A stretch of 64,000 bases of DNA from Edaphobacter paludis. Lineage in GTDB: Bacteria > Acidobacteriota > Terriglobia > Terriglobales > Acidobacteriaceae. Position numbers and translations under genes: made by a program. The first letter of the stretch is position 1, and every line of letters begins with the position of its first letter. A model generated the notes under the pieces. It was not told the origin of the DNA. It made no database searches and saw nothing but the letters and a program-made list of their open reading frames with translations. Below, piece after piece: positions 9,924-18,911 of the stretch. The DNA lies in the NCBI RefSeq assembly GCF_039993895.1, contig NZ_CP121194.1, positions 2,046,001-2,110,000 on the forward strand, written 5' to 3'.

Positions 9924-9999
9924 TGGTGAGAGCGCTGGGGCTCGAACCCAGGACCAACGCCTTAAAAGGGCGATGCTCTACCAACTGAGCTACGCTCTC
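9924..9999 (-). tRNA. tRNA-Lys (anticodon TTT)
   Basis: The minus strand reads GAGAGCG (acceptor), TA, a D arm with AGCTCAGTTGGTAGAGC, an anticodon arm with loop CTTTTAA (anticodon TTT), a T arm containing GGTTCGAGCCC, then CGCTCTC, discriminator A and an encoded CCA. All acceptor pairs are Watson-Crick; the outermost anticodon-stem pair looks like a T-T mismatch. The size is 76 bases with CCA. Confidence 0.95.
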
Positions 10000-10074
10000 A
10001 AACCACATTACAAAGTTAGCACATTTAGGCGAGCAAATTGTGGAGGGAGGTCTCATCCCGGACCAGCGAACGGG

Positions 10075-11652
10075 TCAGGGCAGGCGGCAGACTTTGACCT
10101 CCGCATTGGTGTAGGCACAAGGGAACTCTGTGATCGCTTCTCGCTTCAGCACAACCCAGGTCACGCCCAGCGGTTTTAGCGCGGCGGTCCTTTGTGCGTC
10201 GGATTCAGTGTTGATCCTTGCTTGAACGATCTCCCCGGTCTGCCAGGCGGAGGTCAATTGCGGGGTGATGGAAGCCTCTCCTCCATCTTTGGAGTAGTCC
10301 GGCAATGCGCTTCGTTCGGCGATTGCGCGGAAACATTGTGCATCCTCGCCTGGTGCCGTAATGTAATGCGCATCGAGCGCGAAGAAGGCTGTCTTCGGCG
10401 TATTTTGTTTGATCCACAGGAATGCCTGCTCCCATTGGTTCTGAGAGGTCTTCCATGGCAGTTCGAGATGCGCGGAGTTGGCAAAGGTTCGTCGCTCGGC
10501 GGTGAACATGATTCCGGACAGCACGGAAAAAATGATGGCCCATCGCCAAAGGTGGCGTTGTAGGAGCCATTCCGCGAGCGCTGCGCCCACTGCCAGAATC
10601 ATGACGATGTAGACAATTTGAAAGATTCGCAGCGGCTGGAGTCGGGCAACCGCGAGGGTCGCTGACTCCGGCCTTGCAAAGAGCAGCGCAACCGCCACGG
10701 CTACAACGCCGCATATCACTGACATGCGTGCAAGTGCTCTTCGCGCAGCGACAGTCTCTGGACAGACTCTGAAGCCAACGATCGAGAGAATTATTAACGG
10801 AGCGGCAAGCCCGAGCAGCTCATACCAATGCCAGGCCGCGAGGAACCAGTAGAAGCGCGTCGTCGCTACCTGCCGGTAGATCGTATCTGCGGGTGGAGAG
10901 AGTGCCTGTATTGCCGACGCTACTCCGAATGCGGTCAGGCACAGCACTATTGTTCCCCAGAGGCGGACCCGGCGAATTGGGGACAGCACGCAACCCAACA
11001 CCAGCACGCAGCCAAACCCGTAGGCGGCCATCAATGGATGCATTGCCGCTGCGCAGACCAACGATGCGCCGCACAATGCCAATCCACGCAGCCGATTTCT
11101 CAGCTGGGTTGCGGAGGAAAGAAAATCGATCATGCCGACCAGCGCGAATAATACGCAGGGCGTCGAGAGGCTTCTCGCTGTGACGTAGGGGTCCATCAGC
11201 ATGAGCGATGTTCCGGCAATTGGTAGCGTGATCCACGTCGCCACCAACGAGACCGCCCCCATGCGCGCCTCGACTGAGTCATAACATCTTGCCGCCAGTA
11301 GATAGGCAGCGAACAGAACCAGCCAGACGCTTGCGAGATGCAGCAACAGAAGTACAACCGGCAATCCAAGATGCGATTGGCGAACGAGTGCGGCCACCAT
11401 TGGCGCAAAGAGTGAGAAACGCAGATGGCCGGTCACAAACCCCGGATCATGGGGATAGAGCGCGGGATCGAGCAGTCGCTTGATGCCGGCCATGTATAGG
11501 CCGCCGTCCTCGGCGTAAGGATGATAACCATGTATCAGAAGGACCGCGGCGGTCAGAAGGGTGACTAAGATGCTGGCGAAGCGAAGTTCGGGTTTACGAA
11601 TAACTTTCGGTGAAAAAGGGGAGGGAATTGGGAATGTCGAAGTCGTTGCCAA
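10075..11652 (-). CDS. Polytopic membrane protein, possibly a GT-C-fold glycosyltransferase
   Basis: 525 residues from a TTG start with GGGAG upstream; no earlier ATG is available. At least ten hydrophobic helices run from about residue 28 to 390, followed by a C-terminal soluble domain of about 130 residues. The first loop contains acidic residues in HPYAEDGGLYMAG, as in the first periplasmic loop of GT-C enzymes that use lipid-linked sugars. This similarity is by layout only, and I do not recognise the family. The gene stands alone between tRNA-Lys and a divergent flippase-like gene. Confidence 0.6.
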   Translation of the reverse strand: MATTSTFPIPSPFSPKVIRKPELRFASILVTLLTAAVLLIHGYHPYAEDGGLYMAGIKRLLDPALYPHDPGFVTGHLRFSLFAPMVAALVRQSHLGLPVVLLLLHLASVWLVLFAAYLLAARCYDSVEARMGAVSLVATWITLPIAGTSLMLMDPYVTARSLSTPCVLFALVGMIDFLSSATQLRNRLRGLALCGASLVCAAAMHPLMAAYGFGCVLVLGCVLSPIRRVRLWGTIVLCLTAFGVASAIQALSPPADTIYRQVATTRFYWFLAAWHWYELLGLAAPLIILSIVGFRVCPETVAARRALARMSVICGVVAVAVALLFARPESATLAVARLQPLRIFQIVYIVMILAVGAALAEWLLQRHLWRWAIIFSVLSGIMFTAERRTFANSAHLELPWKTSQNQWEQAFLWIKQNTPKTAFFALDAHYITAPGEDAQCFRAIAERSALPDYSKDGGEASITPQLTSAWQTGEIVQARINTESDAQRTAALKPLGVTWVVLKREAITEFPCAYTNAEVKVCRLP

Positions 11653-11852
11653 GCGTGCCTGCTCCCATCTGGAAATTACAGTTTAAATAGCAGGCTATTC
11701 TCGCGGCCTTGTTTCTCTTAATCGTGGCTTGATCTGTTGCACAACGGCGAGATTTCGAGAGATTGAGGCGATAGCGACGGTACAATGAAAGTGCCTATGC
11801 CTAAATCACTCGCTTTTGGATTCGTTACTTTCAATGGGGAACTTGTCCCCGC

Positions 11853-12860
11853 ATGAGTTCGTCAACCGGCGGTCGCAATCTTGTGAAGGTCGTCCCCGGC
11901 CTTCTTATCAGCGCTTTTTTTCTTTGGTACACGTTCAAGGGAATCTCCTTTTCGCAAATTCGCGCCTTACGTCTTGCGCACCCTGTCTGGATTCTGGGCG
12001 TGCTGGGTTTTACGCTGGCCAGCTATACGCTCCGCTGCGTCCGCTGGACACGGATGATGCGTTCGACAGGCGCCCGCTTTACCGTCTGCGCGCGCGTGCT
12101 GATGACTTCGCTCGCGGCCAATAATATTCTGCCATTTCGCATCGGCGATGTGATGCGCATCTTCACTTACGCGCCGGACCTGGGCGCTTCGCCATCCGTC
12201 ATTCTCAGTACCGTCATTCTTGAAAAGCTTCTGGATGTCTTTGTTGTGGGTCTTATCTTCATCGCCACCATGGGGCGCGATCTTCCGGTTAAAATCCGTC
12301 ACGGTGCTGACATTGCAGTCCTTATCTCCGTCGTCGGTCTTCTTATCTTTATGCTCGGAGCCGCGCACCTTGAAGCCCCCCTTCGCCGCATCTTCGCAAA
12401 GCTTCCAGCGAACAAGTTCGTCCAGAAACTAGAACACTGGCTTCTCCTTGCTGTAGATACACTCCGTCAGCAGGGAATTGCCGGTAACCTCTTTCTGCTA
12501 CTGCAAAGCTTCACCATCTGGATCTGTGAAGGGATGATCTTCCTCACCGCCATCCATCTCGTCGGCCTCAGCACGGATGTCCTCGGCCCGTGGGAGGCAG
12601 TCTCCTTTGCAAATCTCTCCTACATGCTGCCCAGTTCACCTGGCGCCATCGGCACCTTTGAGTGGGCCGTGAAATCAGCACTGGCCAGCCACGGAACTCC
12701 GCACGCTCCAGCCGCCGTCTTTGGCCTGGCCATTCACGCCTGGTTGCTCGTGTCCATTACCGGAGCAGGCGGCCTGATCTTCCTCATCCATCGCTTCAAG
12801 ATCCACAATCACAAGCCATTGCTTGAAGAGATTGAGACGCTGCCTACCGAACTTCCATGA
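11853..12860 (+). CDS. Flippase-like membrane protein (UPF0104 / lysylphosphatidylglycerol synthase TM-domain family)
   Basis: 335 residues with about eight membrane helices. Conserved landmarks are RCVRWTRMM after helix 2, the ANNILPFRIGD(V)MR segment, EKLLDV, and PGAIGTFEW near residue 270, all typical of the UPF0104/YbhN-like integral membrane family (the flippase half of MprF-type proteins). Members move lipid-linked compounds or aminoacyl lipids across the inner membrane; the substrate here is unknown. It is divergent from the polytopic protein at 10075 with 200 bases between them, and the 3' flank carries a dispersed repeat. Confidence 0.8.
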   Translation: MSSSTGGRNLVKVVPGLLISAFFLWYTFKGISFSQIRALRLAHPVWILGVLGFTLASYTLRCVRWTRMMRSTGARFTVCARVLMTSLAANNILPFRIGDVMRIFTYAPDLGASPSVILSTVILEKLLDVFVVGLIFIATMGRDLPVKIRHGADIAVLISVVGLLIFMLGAAHLEAPLRRIFAKLPANKFVQKLEHWLLLAVDTLRQQGIAGNLFLLLQSFTIWICEGMIFLTAIHLVGLSTDVLGPWEAVSFANLSYMLPSSPGAIGTFEWAVKSALASHGTPHAPAAVFGLAIHAWLLVSITGAGGLIFLIHRFKIHNHKPLLEEIETLPTELP

Positions 12861-12873
12861 ACTGATTCTTCAG

Positions 12874-12934
12874 GTCCCCCCACCTGTACTTAAGTCCTAA
12901 AGTATTCGATCTAAATACGTTAAGTCTGGACTTC
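12874..12934 (-). repeat. Composite noncoding element copy 1, CTTAAG tail
   Basis: Read on the minus strand this is AAGTCCAGACTTAACG, then TATTTAGATCGAATACTTT, then AGGACTTAAGTACAGG and a G-run. It aligns over about 45 bases with 38725-38770 (plus) and, over its last 30 bases, with 41161-41214 (plus). It begins 13 bases past the stop of the flippase-like gene. Together with 13001-13090 it makes up most of the 411-base gene-free stretch 12861-13271; the rest of that stretch shows nothing recognisable. Confidence 0.65.
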
Positions 12935-13000
12935 TACCGTAAGAAAAAACGCAGATTCTCCGCCTCTGGCGAAGAATGACAATGTTTTGGGTATAGCTTC

Positions 13001-13090
13001 CCTGGAACCGTCTTAAATGAAAAGGTCCGGCGCGATGCCGGACCTTCTGTTTTTTGTTCTGAATTAATTGTATCAAGGGTGTCAAGGGAT
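13001..13090 (-). ncRNA. Composite noncoding element copy 1, hairpin unit (candidate small RNA or mobile noncoding element)
   Basis: On the minus strand: CCCTTGACACC, five bases, TACAATTAAT, TCAGA, AAAACAG, then a hairpin (AAGGTCCGGC / GCCGGACCTT, 5-base loop) followed by TTC-TTTAA. The same order and spacing recur on the plus strand at 38631-38719, where two stem pairs differ in a compensatory way. The hairpin also has CTGTTTTTTG on its plus-strand side, so it can act as a terminator in both directions. No ORF fits inside it. Confidence 0.5.
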
Positions 13091-13271
13091 GTCTGCTGAA
13101 CTCAGGACAGCTTCCATGGTGTAAGGCTCCCCAAGCAGCAGATTCCTTTACTTCGCCGCGGAATGGCCAAAAAACAAACCGCTGCATCAATGGGTATCCG
13201 GCTCTCGACATTGAGAGTCAAGTAGACTCAATGAAGACCCATAACTCTTCTTTAAGCGGTGAACCTGAAGC

Positions 13272-15275
13272 ATGTATCGCACAATTCAACAGTCCTTGCT
13301 GGCCCGTCTCCAGGCCATTCTGCTTGCAAAATACGACGTTACGATCGCCAGTTTAGCCATTGAGCAGCCCCCGAATATCGCTCTCGGCGAAGTGGCCCTG
13401 CCGGTGGCCTTTGAGCTGGCCAAGCGGCTGCGCAAGGCGCCGCGGGTCATCGCTGCGGAACTGGTGGCGGAGTTGCAGGAAGTTCTGCCGGAACTGGAAG
13501 GCGTTGCCAGCGTAGAGGTAGCTGGCGCCGGTTATCTCAACTTTCGACTGGATCGGACGGCTGTCGTCCGAAGCATCGCCGCGGATAAGCACGCCGATAT
13601 CGGCGGCCCGGGCTTTCGGCTGGTCGAGCATACCAGCATCAATCCCAATAAAGCCGCGCATATTGGCCATCTTCGCAATGCGATCCTCGGCGATACCTTT
13701 CAGCGGCTGCTTCGCCCGGACAGCTATAAACGCGGCTACGAGGTTGGGGTCCAGAACTACATCGACAACACCGGCGTACAGGTTGCAGATGTTGTGGTTG
13801 GATTGGTTCATCTTGAAGGAAAGACGCTGGGGAGTACTCGCGAACTGCTTGCCGACCTCGCCAGTCGCGGCGAGCGTATCGACTTTTATTGCTGGGACCT
13901 CTATGCACGGGTCTCGCAGTGGTATACAGCAGACCCGGCGCAACTAGCGGCGCGCAAGCAGCTTCGGCTGGACACGCTTCATGCGCTTGAGGCGGGCGGC
14001 AATGAGACTGCTGCTATTGCCGATCTGATTTCTACGGCGGTTCTTCACCGGCATCTGGAGACGATGGAGCGGCTCAGCATTGAATATGATTTTCTACCGC
14101 GAGAGAGTGAGATTCTGCACCTTCATTTCTGGGACGCTGCGCGCGAGCTGATGATCGCCAAAGGCGTGCTCTACGAGGAGACTGAAGGCAAGAACAAGGG
14201 CTGCATGGTGATGCGCCGGGCAAGCTCAGAGGTTGATGCCGAAGCTACCGACGAAGATGCCAAGGTCATCGTCCGCTCGAACGGGACTGTCACTTATGTT
14301 GGCAAGGACATCGCCTATCATCTTTGGAAGTTCGGTCTGCTTCCGGGCAAGGACTTCGGTTATGTGAAGTTCCACGAGTATCCGACGCATACCTGCTGGA
14401 TCTCTACAGATGGGGCGAGCGATCCCAGCCATCCGGTCTTTGGCAAAGCAGATGCAATTTATAACGTGATCGATTCGCGGCAGAACGATCCGCAGAATAA
14501 CGTGGTGCAGGCGCTGCGGGGCATGGGCTTTACCGATGCCGCCGATCGCTACACCCACTTCAGCTATGAGATGGTTGCGCTCACTCCACGCTGCGCGATG
14601 GAGCTTGGTTACACCATCAGCGACGAAGACCGCGCGAAATCCTATATCGAGGTGAGCGGACGGAAGGGCTTCGGCGTGAAAGCCGATGATCTGCTGGACC
14701 AGTTGATCGCTGCTGCGCAGGCGGAGGTCGATACGCGGCATCCTGAGCTTGAACCTGAGGCGCGGCGTACCATTGCCACCCAGATCGGCGTCGGCGCACT
14801 GCGGTATTTCATGCTTCGCTTCACGCGAAATACTGTGATTGCCTTTGACTTCAAAGATGCGTTGAGCTTTGAGGGCGAGACCGGGCCTTATGTGCAGTAC
14901 GCCATCGTGCGTGCCGCCAACATCTTTCGCAAGGGGGACACTACGGCAGAGGATTCGCTGGCCGCGATTGCGCGGCTCGATCTCTGCGCGATCCTTGACA
15001 GCGAAGAGGGAACCAGCCTGTGGGAGACCTGGCTGCTGGCCTCGAAGCTGACTTTGATGATCGAGCAAGGCATCGCTACGGCAGAGCCTGCCTATCTGGC
15101 CAAATACGCCTTCCAACTGGCGCAGCAGTTCAACAACTTCTACCATCGCCACCATGTGCTGAAGGAGACAGATCCCACTCGCAAGGCGCTGTTGCTGGCC
15201 ACGGCCGCCGTCGCGCAGCGCGAGATGGTTCGCGCCCTGGGATATCTCGGGATTGAGGCGCCTGAACGTATGTAA
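13272..15275 (+). CDS. argS: Arginyl-tRNA synthetase
   Basis: 667 residues, long for the family (about 550-600 is usual). The N-terminal additional domain (residues 1-115) is followed by the class I signature in INPNKAAHIGHLRNA near 130, with HIGH intact. The C-terminal anticodon-binding domain begins around EGETGPYVQYAIVRA. The extra length lies mainly in the catalytic insert (about residues 165-330), including an unusual linker rich in Glu and Asp near SSEVDAEATDEDAK. The enzyme charges tRNA-Arg in the cytoplasm. It is a single-gene unit as far as can be seen. Confidence 0.95.
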   Translation: MYRTIQQSLLARLQAILLAKYDVTIASLAIEQPPNIALGEVALPVAFELAKRLRKAPRVIAAELVAELQEVLPELEGVASVEVAGAGYLNFRLDRTAVVRSIAADKHADIGGPGFRLVEHTSINPNKAAHIGHLRNAILGDTFQRLLRPDSYKRGYEVGVQNYIDNTGVQVADVVVGLVHLEGKTLGSTRELLADLASRGERIDFYCWDLYARVSQWYTADPAQLAARKQLRLDTLHALEAGGNETAAIADLISTAVLHRHLETMERLSIEYDFLPRESEILHLHFWDAARELMIAKGVLYEETEGKNKGCMVMRRASSEVDAEATDEDAKVIVRSNGTVTYVGKDIAYHLWKFGLLPGKDFGYVKFHEYPTHTCWISTDGASDPSHPVFGKADAIYNVIDSRQNDPQNNVVQALRGMGFTDAADRYTHFSYEMVALTPRCAMELGYTISDEDRAKSYIEVSGRKGFGVKADDLLDQLIAAAQAEVDTRHPELEPEARRTIATQIGVGALRYFMLRFTRNTVIAFDFKDALSFEGETGPYVQYAIVRAANIFRKGDTTAEDSLAAIARLDLCAILDSEEGTSLWETWLLASKLTLMIEQGIATAEPAYLAKYAFQLAQQFNNFYHRHHVLKETDPTRKALLLATAAVAQREMVRALGYLGIEAPERM

Positions 15276-15456
15276 CGCGGAACGAAGGCAAGGTGGCCTG
15301 CGGGCTGTGCCATTATGGGACACCGCAGTTGTTACACCGCTTGATTTTTATTGACCAGCGGAGGCGCAGGGACAACAATCCTAGTTGCCGGACGAGTCTC
15401 AGGCTAAAGTCGCGAATGATGATGCCGATGAAGACTCTGACGGAGGATCGATTGGC

Positions 15457-15777
15457 ATGTCCATTACTGCACCCTTTCCGGATTCGGCCCAGATGGTACG
15501 GACCGATGTGTTTCGTGAGCCGGCGACGCCGAAGCGGGTGATCCGTCGGCGCCCAAGCCAGACGCAGGGGCAGGCGCTTGAAAAACTGGGACGGGCGATA
15601 GAGTACCTGCTGGATTCGCGCCTGGCGCTGATTCATGAACCGTCGACGAAAGCCGATGTCGAAGCTTTGGATATTTTGATGCGTCTCAACCGATGTGTTT
15701 TCTCCGAGTGTGAGGAAATTGTTCCGGTAAGTCAGCGGCTGAAGTCATGGATGGCGAGCAGAGTGCGGGCTCATTAG
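15457..15777 (+). CDS. Conserved-looking small protein of unknown function
   Basis: 106 residues from the ATG at 15457, chosen because GGAGG lies ten bases upstream; the frame is open back to 15385 without such a site. The first 35 residues are Pro/Arg-rich and basic (TPKRVIRRRPSQTQGQ). The rest is predicted helical (LEKLGRAIEYLLDSRLALI ... DILMRLNRCVF). It has no signal peptide or membrane segment. It lies between argS and thiS on the same strand. I do not recognise the family. Confidence 0.6.
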   Translation: MSITAPFPDSAQMVRTDVFREPATPKRVIRRRPSQTQGQALEKLGRAIEYLLDSRLALIHEPSTKADVEALDILMRLNRCVFSECEEIVPVSQRLKSWMASRVRAH

Positions 15778-15820
15778 GCGCAGGGAAGTCATGGCGCAGG
15801 TTTGCTACTCTGGAAGAGCT

Positions 15821-16039
15821 ATGTCTCTTACGCTTGTTCTCAATGGCCAATCCCGCACCTTTGACGCTCTTTCACAGCCAGCGAGCCTCGATCTGGTGAT
15901 CGCCGAACTTGGGCTGCAGGGAGATCGCGTGGCGGTGGAACATAATGGCCAGATCGTTCCTCGCAGTGCCTGGCCGCAGACGGGTGTGGCGGCTGAGGAT
16001 CGGCTGGAAGTGGTCCATTTTGTGGGTGGCGGAAGCTAG
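15821..16039 (+). CDS. thiS: Sulfur carrier protein ThiS
   Basis: 72 residues starting MSLTLVLNGQ; an in-frame ATG at 15791 would add ten residues untypical of the family. The ubiquitin-like fold pattern ends in HFVGGGS. ThiS is thiocarboxylated at a C-terminal Gly-Gly and donates sulfur to the thiazole ring of thiamin. Here the tail is GGGS rather than ending in GG, so either one Ser must be removed or it is tolerated. No thiG, thiF or thiO is adjacent, which is unusual. Confidence 0.8.
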   Translation: MSLTLVLNGQSRTFDALSQPASLDLVIAELGLQGDRVAVEHNGQIVPRSAWPQTGVAAEDRLEVVHFVGGGS

Positions 16040-16056
16040 TGTGCTTCCACAGATAA

Positions 16057-16085
16057 AAGATCCTACGCCTGCAGCGAGGGATCTT
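16057..16085 (-). terminator. Hairpin terminator between thiS and the glycosyltransferase gene
   Basis: AAGATCC (16057-16063) pairs with GGATCTT (16079-16085). On the minus strand the stem is followed by TTATC, and it begins three bases after the glycosyltransferase stop. It serves that gene and possibly thiS from the other side. Confidence 0.5.
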
Positions 16086-16087
16086 GG

Positions 16088-17284
16088 TTATAGCTTTTGT
16101 GGAATCGGTTCAGGGCGATTTGCAGATGGATGGCCCGCAATGAGGTCTTTAAGAACTGCCTCCCATTGGTTGCCGTAGTCGCCCCAGCCGCCGATGCTCT
16201 GGACACGGCGCAGGGCAGCTTCGCTCATTCTTGCTTGTAAAGCGGGATCGTCGGCCAGCTGCTGCATTCTTTCGGTGAGGGCGGAGACATCGCGGATAGG
16301 AACGATAAAGCCTTCGACGCTGTCCGTAAATAGGTCTTCGCCGCCGGTGTTGGTGGAGCAGAGGACGGGGCAGCCGCAGGCCAGCGCTTGACCTTGCACG
16401 AGGGCGAGGCCCTCTTCGAGGCTGGGAAGGACCATGACGTGGCTGGTGCTCATGAGTTTGGCCAGCACGTCCTGCTTGACGGAGCCTAGAAATTCCACAT
16501 TTTCGCGAGGGAGACGGTCGAGCACGGTCTTGAGATCGGGATGGACCGTTCCGGCTACGCGCAGGCGTTTTGCGGGATGGCGGAGTTTGGCGAAGGCTTC
16601 TAGGAGGTAGGGAAATCCCTTGCGGAGGCCGACGGAGCCGGCGAAGAGGACCTGGAACTGGTCGGCTGGCGGCTCGCCGGTGCGGGTGAAGCGTTCGAGC
16701 CGGACGCCGTAGGGGATGACGCGGAGCTTCTCCGCAGGGATGCCGCTTTCGATGAAAGATCGGGCGGCGAAGCGCGAAGGGACGGTGATGGCGTCCGCTG
16801 CTTCGTAGATCTGCTCCTCGCGGAGGGTGTCGCGGATGTCGGAGATCGGTAGATTGACACCCCAGCGACGGTATTCGTCGGCGACTAGCTTTTCCTGATA
16901 GCGCTGGTGCGACGAGCCCCGGTCGCAGATGAATTTGCCGCCGCGCTGCTGGACGAGCCGTCCGGTCTTGAGTCCGGCACCGGAGATGGCGATGAAGGCG
17001 TCGCAAGGAGGAATGCGGCGGAGGGTCCACTCATCGAAGGCGAGCGCATTGGCATAGCCGATCTGGTCGCGGAGCCAGTACGCATCGAGTCCTGAACGGA
17101 GTAGGAGCATCTCCGAGGTATGGAGCCAGGGGAAGGTCTTTACTTTGGCGTGGTGGAGGCCTTCGCGCTTCAGCCGCGCCCAGGGCCAGGTGGAGTAGAT
17201 GACTTCGAGGTGTCCGCGGCGTTCGAGTTCGCGAGCAAGCTCGAAGTGATGAAAGACGCCAAAGACAGCTTGAACAATTCGCAT
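16088..17284 (-). CDS. Family 4 glycosyltransferase (GT-B fold)
   Basis: 398 residues from the ATG giving MRIVQAVFGVFHHF, the usual beginning for this family; the open frame extends 26 codons further upstream, and no strong ribosome site marks either choice. The C-terminal Rossmann domain contains GSVGLRKGFPYLLEAF and the E-x7-E motif in LEEGLALVQGQALACGCPV, typical of retaining GT4 enzymes using nucleotide sugars. The cytoplasmic enzyme probably builds a cell-surface glycan. No polysaccharide genes flank it, so the acceptor cannot be inferred. It is divergent from the exported gene at 17595. Confidence 0.85.
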   Translation of the reverse strand: MRIVQAVFGVFHHFELARELERRGHLEVIYSTWPWARLKREGLHHAKVKTFPWLHTSEMLLLRSGLDAYWLRDQIGYANALAFDEWTLRRIPPCDAFIAISGAGLKTGRLVQQRGGKFICDRGSSHQRYQEKLVADEYRRWGVNLPISDIRDTLREEQIYEAADAITVPSRFAARSFIESGIPAEKLRVIPYGVRLERFTRTGEPPADQFQVLFAGSVGLRKGFPYLLEAFAKLRHPAKRLRVAGTVHPDLKTVLDRLPRENVEFLGSVKQDVLAKLMSTSHVMVLPSLEEGLALVQGQALACGCPVLCSTNTGGEDLFTDSVEGFIVPIRDVSALTERMQQLADDPALQARMSEAALRRVQSIGGWGDYGNQWEAVLKDLIAGHPSANRPEPIPQKL

Positions 17285-17594
17285 GGATTCTCGGGAGGAG
17301 GACTCAGTCGATAGTACCAAAGCAATACCGGCGGAGGAGGACTGGCCGGGGCTTAGGCACATCTACCGCCCGGCACGTTCACTGAAGCGAAGTCCTCCTC
17401 TATATTTTTATTGTGAAACATACGGCGAGAATCTCTGGTTTTACTTGAAAGGGTAGCCACCAAGAGCTACCTGGCAACGGCAAGTATACATAATATGTGT
17501 TATCAGACGTAACATGACAGGGCTCGGCTGTAAGTGCTTATCCTCTGTAAGCTCCATCCGGGTCATACCAATGAGTTTGACGTAAACTCAACCT
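17285..17594. other. 310-base divergent intergenic region
   Basis: This stretch separates the divergent glycosyltransferase (minus) and exported-protein (plus) genes. It is more AT-rich in its right half (for example TATACATAATATG near 17485) and presumably holds both promoters. I see no small gene, hairpin terminator or repeat. Confidence 0.5.
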
Positions 17595-18899
17595 GTGACC
17601 TTCTCCACTCGAAACCTGAAACGTGTTGCAGGAATTGCTACGCTGTTTGTCGCAATCTCCGGTTTTGCCGTCGCCGAGTCCATCACCGGCACTGTGATCA
17701 ACAAGACGACCAACAAGCCCGCCGCCGGCGACGATGTTGTGCTCATCCAGCTTGCCCAGGGGATGCAGGAGGCAGCGCGGACAAAGACCGACTCGCGGGG
17801 CCGATTCACGCTGGAGGTTCCCAATGCCGGAATGCATTTGGTGCGGGTGACCCATGACAAGGCAGCCTACTTCCGCCCGGCGCCTCCGGGAACGCAGTCC
17901 GTCGAGGTCGAAGTCTACAACGCCGCCGCCAAGGTAGCTGGAGTCACCGGCGAAGCCGACGTCATGCGCGTCCAGACCGATGCGAGCGGCAAAAAACTCG
18001 ACGTGGTCGAGAACTTCTTCATTAAGAACGACTCCAATCCGCCGCGGACACAGTTCAGCCCGAAGTCCTTCGAGTTCTATCTTCCTGCAGGTGCGATTGT
18101 CGAAGGATCGGCAGCGCTTGGCCCGGGGAGTATGCCAGTGAAAGCTTCCCCGATGCCACTGGGAGACCCGAACCACTATGCATTTATCTTTCCCATCCGG
18201 CCAGGCGAGACGCGGTTTCAGATTACCTACAGCTTGCCCTACAGTGGAACCTTCAAATTTGCGCCGCGCGTGACCATGCCGACGGACACCGTTGCGATCA
18301 TGATGCCGAAGAGCATGACCTTCGCGGGCGGCTCTTCTACGTCTTACGCGCCGGTGACCGAAGAGACTACGGCCCAGACATACGTGGCGCGCAATGTAAC
18401 TCCATCGCAGGCACTTGATTTCACCTTGTCAGGAAGCGGTCAGCTTCCACGGGACACAGAGGCTGCGGCTACTTCGGGAGACTCCGGCCAGCCTGCAGCC
18501 GCGCCACAATCCACTGCGGCGGCGGACACGCGCCCTGGTGGCGGTTTGGGAAATCCTATCGACCCGACCGGCAACGACGATCCTTGGGCGAAGTATAAGT
18601 GGTGGATTCTGGGCGGCCTGGGATTGGCGATGGCTGCTGGCGCGGGAATCATGCTGAAAGGCAATCCTGCGAAGCCTGCCTACGCTGGAGCTGCGCCGAT
18701 AGCGCCTGCGGGACCAAACGCTTCCCTTGCGGCACTGAAGGAAGAGTTGTTTGCCCTGGAGGCAGACAAGTTACAGGGGCGCCTGACCGACGCTGAATAC
18801 GCCGAGCAGAAGTCCGCGCTCGAGGTCGTGCTGCGCCGCGCTCTCCTGCGCAGCGAACCTGGCGGCAGTGCGTCTAAGATTGACGGGCCTGTTCTATAG
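17595..18899 (+). CDS. Exported protein with carboxypeptidase-regulatory-like domain and C-terminal membrane anchor
   Basis: 434 residues from a GTG start. Residues 1-27 are a signal peptide ending in FAVAES. A carboxypeptidase-D regulatory-like beta sandwich follows (ITGTVINKTTNKPAAGDDV through GRFTLEV). A second beta domain spans about residues 110-280, then comes a low-complexity Ala/Gly/Pro linker. A single membrane helix (WWILGGLGLAMAAGAGIML, near 335) and a short cytoplasmic helical tail resembling a SHOCT-like segment (ELFALEADKLQGRLTDAEY) close the protein. It probably displays domains in the periplasm. It is followed at 12 bases by htpX, so the two are likely co-transcribed. Confidence 0.75.
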   Translation: MTFSTRNLKRVAGIATLFVAISGFAVAESITGTVINKTTNKPAAGDDVVLIQLAQGMQEAARTKTDSRGRFTLEVPNAGMHLVRVTHDKAAYFRPAPPGTQSVEVEVYNAAAKVAGVTGEADVMRVQTDASGKKLDVVENFFIKNDSNPPRTQFSPKSFEFYLPAGAIVEGSAALGPGSMPVKASPMPLGDPNHYAFIFPIRPGETRFQITYSLPYSGTFKFAPRVTMPTDTVAIMMPKSMTFAGGSSTSYAPVTEETTAQTYVARNVTPSQALDFTLSGSGQLPRDTEAAATSGDSGQPAAAPQSTAAADTRPGGGLGNPIDPTGNDDPWAKYKWWILGGLGLAMAAGAGIMLKGNPAKPAYAGAAPIAPAGPNASLAALKEELFALEADKLQGRLTDAEYAEQKSALEVVLRRALLRSEPGGSASKIDGPVL

Positions 18900-18911
18900 A
18901 GGTACTGACCA

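Noticed and set aside
12897..13211. 104-codon minus-strand ORF in the gap before argS
   Set aside because: It covers both parts of composite element copy 1, lacks a ribosome site, and its composition is not protein-like.
14226..15323. 365-codon minus-strand ORF over argS
   Set aside because: argS is unmistakable on the plus strand and the antisense translation has no family features.
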